DNA from: Kitagawia praeruptora
Lineage: Eukaryota; Streptophyta; Magnoliopsida; Apiales; Apiaceae
Assembly: GCA_037693485.1 (NCBI GenBank)
Contig: CM075350.1
Location: 69,048,001 to 69,112,000 of the forward strand
Direction of reading: 5' to 3'
Length of the DNA: 64,000 nt
The notes below the pieces were generated by a model. It did no database searches, was not told the origin of the DNA, and worked only from the letters and a program-made list of their open reading frames with translations. Positions within the stretch are counted from its first letter, which is position 1; each line of letters begins with the position of its first letter. Positions 57,273 to 64,000 of the stretch are shown here, piece after piece. A program made the translations under genes and the position numbers.

Positions 57273-60200
57273 CTAGTTATATCCTTTTGGATTCATCTCT
57301 TGAGCTTTGGCTTGCAGATTCTCATTTTTCATCTTCTCTTCAACTTCTTTGGCTTTCTTCTTTCCATTTTCCTCCATGGTAAGAATAATGTCTTCCATTG
57401 CAGTGAGTTCTTCAATTAGAGGGGAGCCTGACAAATCCTTGAGTACTTCATTCAGCTGTTTCTCAGAATAGGAACTGATGTAGTCCATTCTAATCTTTAC
57501 ATTTCTACCATATTTCTTGTACTCAATGATGTAAGGATTAAACTTGACTCTGCACAGACCCATAGCTCTTAATTCATCAGCCTTAGCTTTCATTGCAGCA
57601 AACTCCTCCTCCCTTTTCTTTAGTAGCTCTTCACTGTTCTTTCTCATTTCTGCCTGGTGATCTCTCTTCATTTTGACAAAGTCAATTAACTCCAGCTTCC
57701 ATACCCTTTCCACTCTGTCTTCAGAATTCAACATTGCAATTATCCTTTCTATGTCATATAGCCTGCCCCAGTGCTGGCATGTTCCTTGTCTGAATTTCTT
57801 CTGTCTTCCATCAGTATATTTAATTTCAAGAAAATCATCAACAATGGCAACATGATAGATTCTTTGAGCCCATAGAAACTGCAGTTGGTCTTCATCATAG
57901 TTTTCATCCAGAGGTGGTAGGTTTAATCCTGGAATAATTGTCAATGCCTTTGACTTGGATAACTTCACCCTTCTTGCAGCATGCTTGAACTTAGTCCTTT
58001 TTACATGATTGCTAGGCAGAAATTTTTGACCTTTGTTGGTAGACCATAGTAGTATTCCATTAGCAGTTTGATTTCTGAAACATACACATGGTTTCTTGAC
58101 TTGAATCTTCTTCTCTTCTTGAGGTGGCAAAACAGTTGCAGAAGCCATCGAATCAGATTTTGGTAGGTCATTACTAACAGTATTCACCCTAGACTCAGAG
58201 TCTTGTGTTGTGATGAGGTTACTGCTAGCAATGCCTAAGGCTTGCTGTTTTCCAATTTTCCTCTCATAGACTTTGCCTTGGTCATCATCTTATTTCTTAT
58301 CATCCTTCTTCTTCTTCTTGTTTTCATCACCCTTATTACTCCTATGATGTCTTCTCCTTCCATCACTTTTATCTTTATCCTTGTCTTGATCACCATCCTT
58401 GCTTGGGTTGAACTTGGTAGACTCAGGTACAATGCCAGTTGCAATGTATGATCTGAGATAAGATATAGCTTCCAATTCTTCTGATGTTCTTACACCCTTC
58501 TTCTTGTTCAGCTTCTCAATGATGGCAATAATGAGAGGTTTGTTTTGAGGGACTAGATGCTTAGGAATGATCAGCTGCTTGATATCATCAATTTTGGTTG
58601 CAGCTTGATAGATGATGGTTCTAGGATTTGTGAATACTTCAGGTAGCCTTGAGGGTTGATCATTCCTTAAGTCATCAAAGAGACTCTTGTTATTTTCATT
58701 CCCTTTTTCAATCAGTCCAAGGAACACATCCACTTCTGAGTGCTTTAGACTTTGTAGAGTGTTGAAAGTCAAATGCCATATTTTTGACTTAGATACCATC
58801 ATTATCTCCTTGAACCATAAGTTGTTGAATTTCCTAGGAATAACAGTGAGGTAGTCAATCTGCTCCTTCAACTCTCTCAGATAGAACTGAGTATCACCAG
58901 CCTGTTCCCTTGTGGCTTTCAGAAACTCCAAGAAGGCTGTATCATGATAGACATTTGAATTAGCAACTTCTTGTAGCTTGGCCTCAGTAATGACTTCAGC
59001 TTCTACAGGCTTGGCACTTTCAGATTTGGATGATGGAGGTTCATCAACTAGCATGCTCCCTACAACCACTGTGGTTGTGATAGATTGCTTCTGACCACTA
59101 GGAGTAATGACATGCACAGTTGGTAGAGTGACAACTGGCAGTGAGGTAGGAGGCTCATCAACTTTGGATTTTCCTTTGCCTGGCACATTAGGTATGGATT
59201 TTGAAGTCCTTTGGTGACCACCCTCCTTTATCTGTATGCCTATCTCCTTAGGTTTCTCCCCCTTTGGATTTGAATTCCTTATCCTTTTCTCCCCCTTAGG
59301 CTTGTTGTCAAGCACAGAGGCTTTAGAAGTGACCTTTGGGTTTGAAAACTCTTCAGGTAGAGGGAGACCCATATGCTTCATCATGGCAGCCAACATAGAT
59401 TGCTGATGCAGAAGAACATTAGCTGTGGTGGTTGCTTGAGTGTCCAACTGATCATTGAGAAGTGCAACTTGTCTGTAAGATGAGCATTAGACTTAGTGAG
59501 AGTAGCTACCTCCTTTTCAAGTGCATCTACCTTGCTGAACAATTCAGTAGATTTGAAGCCAGAGGGGGATTGTTCTTTAAGTCTCTGCACTTCAAACCTA
59601 GTCATGTCATGCAATGGAACTTCAGTTACCAGCCTGTCTCCATATAAATTCTTGAACATTGTCTTCAGCATGGCATTGGAGTCTGTGGTTTGATCAGATA
59701 GAGATTGAAATTTATGCCCCAGACTTGTGACAGTATCCTTTAGCAGTGCTAGCCCATGATCCATCTTGGTGCAGGTGGTGTTACAGTATTTGAGGTCTTT
59801 AAACACACTGTCCAACTGAGGGAATTTGGCATCAAAGGTCCTCTTGATTTCTTCCACTTTAGTGGCTGTCTTATCACACACTCTACTGACCTCAGTTTTG
59901 ACTCCTTTTCCAAGATAGTGGGTAGCCTTGAGGAATCCCTTGTGTGAATCATTCATGGCCTCATACACTTCACCAGGGGTCAGAGATTTGGCATTGGAAT
60001 CTAGTGAAGTGATGTATTCCTCCCTGAGATATTGAAGTGCTTCATCAAGAGTAATATTATATTTTCCTTGCAACCAGGCATCTATATTGCCATCTCTCTC
60101 AGCATCATCAACTATCTTTGTCTTTTGCATCTCCACATCATCCCTATGGCATAGCAGAATGGCTTTATAGTCTGGATTAGGGATGTTGGAGGTGACCAAG

Positions 60201-62034
60201 TTCTGAGCAATCTTGACAAACTCAGGAATCTGATCCACAACTAAGCTTTGAAGTGCTTCAACCGTCAATTGTGGTGGAACAGACCCTGATCCTGAAGAAC
60301 TGTCATGTTGCACATGCTTCAGCCATTATGACAGAAAGTCAGAGCTAGAGCTAGGCAAGCTAGACTCCTCAGTTACAGATGCAACTTCTGTAACCGGATG
60401 GATTGACTCTACTACTGGTGTCTCCACAGAAGTGGGATGAGTTACACCAGCAGTTGACACAGGCACAGAGTCTCTAGCAAAAACTAGTGGAACCTCTGTG
60501 TTTGTGATGGTGTCATTAGGAGATGCCCCAACATGCATTCCCACACCATCTAAATGTGGGTCCTGGGTGGTGAGCAAGGTGTCATGCACCAAGTCACTTG
60601 AATTCATTGGCTCATCAAAAGAAAAGAATTCTTGATGATCAATGCCTTGCTCCTCAATTGCTTGAGTTGCAGGCTGCAAAGAAATTTGAGTGGTAGATTC
60701 TGGAAGAGAAGTGTCTTTTAGATTAGAGTTTGGCAACTCCCCCGGAGAGATAGAGGGAGTTTCAATTGTGATGTGCTCTCCACTCAGTGTTGTGCCAGCC
60801 TTATCACTCCCATGTGCTGACTCTGTACAAATAGGTGCATTGGGGAGGATGCTTGATTCTATAGATGCACCCTGTTGAGAGGATACATCTAGGGAACAGT
60901 GTGCCCCTGATTTTACAACTTCAGCCATTTGTGTGACTGAAGAGGTGGTTTTAGTTTTCTTCTTCTTTGGCCTTTGTAAGGGTGACTCAGGTTCCTCACC
61001 ACCTAGACCTAATTCCACAGCCAATGCTGCTTCAAATAGTATGTTCAAAGGTGCAGACATTACCTCATTTCTCTTCTTTTTACTAACATCACCCTTTTGA
61101 GAGGATGATACAGTTGGCTCACTGTGTGGTAGAGTGTTTGGTTGAGAGGGTTGGTTAGCAAGCCCTGGGTTAGCATTTTGTTCTACTTGCTTGGATTGTG
61201 CTAACTGTGACTTTGAGTCAAATGTTGGCATGTTGTGGGGGTAAGTCCTAAACAAACTCTCCATATGGGGAGTTATGTTAAGTCTTACATCCACATCATT
61301 CCTAGTCTCCAAATTACCAAAAATGAGTTTGGTCATGGATTTAGGATAGCCTATTCTATTTCTATCTATCCCAGGTAGTTCAATCAATTGAGCATTTTTA
61401 AAATTAAGAACAGATTGAATAAAGCGAGGGAAGAAAATGTCAGTACCTCTCTTGGTTGTGTTCTTACCAAGTCTCCCATACAGCTCTTGTAGGATGATTT
61501 GACCAACATCTATCTTCTTTCCATAGGCCAGTGCATAGCCAATTTGTTGCGCAGGTGCACTGATTTGATCAAAGCTTGATTTCCTGGCAGTGAAGACTTG
61601 AAGAAGAGTTGCAAACACATAGCTCCATTCCTTTCTCAGATTCTTCCTGTTTAATTTTCCAAGATTGATCCCATCTGAGTAGTTGATGAACTCAAAGAAT
61701 TTTCTAACTCTGCATTCGTGGCCAGTATGTCATATGACTCTTGTTGTAGGCCCAGTGCTTGATTCATGTCTGCAGTGGTGATAGTGATTTCTTGGTCCTG
61801 AATCTTGCAGTAGATTATGTATGAAGTTATTGCGCTTTCCAGGGCTACAACTTCCACAATAGCAGTTCCCCAAAACTGTTCCAGAATGTCTAGATACAGT
61901 GTTGGGTTGGCAGAGAGTGCATCCTTGATGTATGATTCAGCCATCCACTTTACAAAGCACTTGAAGTTCGCATTGGGTGCTTCAACATCACTGGTTAGGG
62001 CGATAAAATTGGTGTTGAACTTCACTGTTGCCAT
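57273..62034 (-). pseudogene. Large 3' ORF (env-like position) of element 2
   Basis: About 1,590 codons in length, starting at MATVKFNTNFIAL (62034) after a CT-rich leader. The N-terminal domain (residues 1 to about 270) matches that of element 1: NPTLYLDILEQFWGTA, ITTADMNQALG, GKKIDVGQIIL and FFPRFIQSVLNF. Then follow a Ser/Thr/Pro-rich region, a helical coiled-coil-like part (around 60200-59500), a Lys/Asp-rich stretch and a charged C-terminal domain with a conserved-looking QGTCQHWGRLYDIERII segment. Breaks: a frameshift near 61640, a stop at 60326-60328, a frameshift near 59450 and a stop at 58290-58292. No signal peptide or membrane helix. Function unknown, but the ORF has stayed long and recognisable. 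Confidence 0.72.
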
Positions 62035-62640
62035 TGATACAGAGAGAAGAGAAGAAAAAGTAAAGGTTGAAGAAGAAATTTAGCTTTTGGTAGTTAGGGT
62101 TTTCAGAGGTTTTGGGAGTTTAGATGCTTGAGAAATCGAATGAAATGAATCGAATGGATGTAAAATTGTATAAGTATGAAGTACTTGAATTGTCGATTAG
62201 ATGTATGTTTTGTATCGACAAGTCAGGCATTCGAGAAGTAGAACACAACTATTCGATAACTCAAGAAAAGGCTTATTCGAGAACTCAAGCAGGTTGAAAC
62301 TCACAGCTGGCAGTTATCTAACTTAGAAATAAATCTAAATTAGGTAAAATATGTTTTTATGAGTAATTCTAAATTTTGAATAAAAATCCAAAATCGGTTA
62401 AAATTCAGCTAGAAATCAGCCTTTTCAAATGATTCGAGAACTCAAACATGCTATTCGAGAACTCTATCAATAGAGAACTTAAATACCTTATTCGAGAACT
62501 CACTCATGTCTCTGTTCGAGTTCTCTAAAAGACACTAATCGAGAACTCAGGAGTGTCCTGAATAGGCTTGTTAGAGAAGTCGACCACTAACACTGAAATG
62601 AACCATTCGAGAAGTCTGACTTATCGAACTATTCCTTTTA
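62035..62640 (-). promoter_or_regulatory. Candidate internal promoter of the element 2 3' ORF
   Basis: On the minus strand six TTCGAGAA words (in plus coordinates about 62230, 62275, 62432, 62455, 62480 and 62607) precede an AAACCCTAAC telo-box-like motif (62091-62100) and a CT-rich leader ending at the ATG of the 3' ORF (62034). The same word is arrayed in this element's LTR U3. Confidence 0.5.
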
Positions 62641-62895
62641 CTCATAGAAACTCAATTTTCACTATCTTTTAAAATTTACCAACCATATTCATTCAAGAAT
62701 ATTCTACCAAATTAAACAGTGATTTTCTCAAAATTTCATAGAAATTTCAAGTTAACAAGAAAATATGATTTTCCGAATATGCAACAGATTTAAAATATTT
62801 ATAAATCATATTTCAGCCAACACTTACTCCAAAAATATTGAGAATTTAGATAAAGTAAGTGTTTACTGTTGCAACAATCTAGATGTTGTATTCAC

Positions 62896-64000
62896 TTAGC
62901 CAGAATCTGAAGAATTCAGCATTCCAATCTCACTAACCAACCTTGTGAAGGTGGCTTCATCTAATGGCTTAGTGAATATATCAGCTAGTTGTTTATTTGT
63001 AGAAACATAATGCAACTCAATGGTTCCATTAGTTGCATGTTCTCTAATGAAATGATATCTGATGTCAATGTGCTTTGTCCTAGAATGATTGACAATATTG
63101 GCAACTATAGAGATTGCACTTGTGTTGTCACACATGATTGGAATTCTTTCCAACACAAGTCCATAATCTCTAAGTTGATTTCTAATCCAAAGCACTTGAG
63201 CACAGCAACTTCCAGCAGCTATGTATTCAGCCTCAGCTGTAGAAGTTGACACAGATTGTTGTTTGTTGCTATACCAAGAGACTAACCTTTGTCCAAGAAA
63301 CTGGCAGCTACCTGAGGTGCTTTTCCTATCCACTCTGCATTCAGCATAATCAGCATCAGAATAACCAACCAGATTGAACCCTGTGTCCTTAGGATACCAT
63401 AAACCCAAGTTTGGAGTGCCCTTCAGATATCTAAAGATCCTTTTTATAGCAATCAAATGTGATTCTTTTGGATTTGATTGAAACCTTGCACACAAGCATG
63501 TAGCAAACATGATGTCTGGCCTACTTGCAGTGAGGTAGAGTAGAGAACCAACCATGCCTTTGTAGACTGAGATATCTACTTTCTTGCCTTAAGCATCTTC
63601 ATCCAATTTAGTGGTAGTGGCCATGGGTGTCTTTGCAGGTGAGCAGTCTTCTAAGTCAAACTTCTTCAATAAATCCTTGATGTACTTGGTCTGACTGATA
63701 AAGATACCATCCTTCCTTTGACTGACTTGCAACCCTAGAAAGAATGTCAACTCTCACATCAGACTCATCTCATATCTGCTCTGCATGAGTTTAGAGAATT
63801 TCTCACACAGCTTCTCATTTGTAGAGCCAAAAATGATATCATCCACATAAATCTGAACTAGGATAATATCATCACCATGCTTCTTGTAAAACAGTGTCTT
63901 GTCCAAGGTGCCTCTAGTGAATTGATTTTCAAGAAGAAATTGTGATAAAGTATCATACCATGCCCTTGGAGCCTGCTTAAGTCCATACAGTGCCTTAAGC
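62896..64000 (-). pseudogene. RT (partial) and RNase H of element 2 pol
   Basis: From the right edge on the minus strand: GLKQAPRAWYDT near 63960, catalytic YVDD near 63845, FFLGLQV, SPAKTPMATTTKLDED, then YSDADYAECRVDRKS, TSTAEAEYIAAGSC, MCDNTSAIS and the terminal ADIFTKPL, ending at TAG after NSSDSG (62896). Stops interrupt it at 63754-63756 (TGA) and 63589-63591 (TAA). The window ends inside RT. Confidence 0.88.

Larger units (their letters stand above)
55828..64000 (-). mobile_element. Second SIRE-like Copia retrotransposon, 3' portion (element 2)
   Basis: On the minus strand, from the right window edge leftward: RT, RNase H, word-rich spacer, large 3' ORF, polypurine tract and 3' LTR. 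The gag, protease, integrase and 5' LTR must lie beyond 64000. The same order and polypurine tract as element 1 place it in the same lineage, but the LTR and its word array differ, so it is a separate family. It is defective. Confidence 0.88.

Overview
This window looks like repeat-rich nuclear DNA of a eudicot plant. The evidence is plant-type introns, a pepsin-like aspartyl protease gene split into ten exons, ROP GTPase exons, SIRE-type Copia elements, hAT, Mutator-like and Stowaway elements, and Helitrons. An asterid, perhaps Apiaceae, is a guess from overall feel and was not tested. There is one convincing complete host gene, the aspartyl protease at 46692-50160 (+). There is also a three-exon remnant of a ROP/RAC small GTPase (2091-2578, -). 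Almost everything else is mobile DNA.

Layout. 1-3.3 kb: ROP exons with a Mutator-like foldback element in an intron. 3.3-6.3 kb: a Helitron with repeated internal 5' ends. 6.8-7.04 kb: a Stowaway MITE. 7.25-9.66 kb: three imperfect ~0.75 kb tandem units packed with the word AAGTGTTCT in both orientations. 10.07-14.5 kb: a nest of TIR elements sitting in (TA)n tracts; one is filled with CGCAATGT palindromes, carries two 5S-rRNA-like segments and a 98-codon ORF. 15.5-17.1 kb: ATGCGTG-rich repeats and a 100-bp-stem hairpin. 17.94-19.47 kb: a solo-LTR-like element with 5-bp target duplication. 20.745-36.511 kb: a full-length SIRE-like Copia element (TSD GATGC) inserted into a LINE-type zinc-finger/RT relic and itself carrying a ~1.5 kb insertion. 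37.24-41.106 kb: an apparently intact autonomous hAT element. 41.594-46.349 kb: two more hAT-type elements and a Mutator-like MITE, ending about 340 bp before the protease ATG. 50.8-55.4 kb: further MITEs, a Helitron and five 92-bp tandem units. 55.828-64.0 kb: a second SIRE-like element on the minus strand, running off the right edge.

The two SIRE-like elements are the most interesting part. Each has a large 3' ORF in the env-like position, now broken. Each has a dense array of a short element-specific word in the LTR U3 (TTACTGTCA/TGACAGTAA in the first, TTCTCGAA/TTCGAGAA in the second), and the same word is arrayed again in the spacer between pol and the 3' ORF, just upstream of a CT-rich plant-like 5' leader. 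This suggests that the 3' ORF had its own promoter controlled by the same factor as the LTR. Element 1 also holds a separate small gene-like unit (TATA box, 67-codon ORF, AATAAA) in that spacer.

A broader pattern: at least nine unrelated repeats here each carry their own iterated short word, and a GC-rich hairpin (GCCCC-loop-GGGGCCA) recurs in several otherwise different AT-rich elements. All calls come from reading the sequence; no database search was run.
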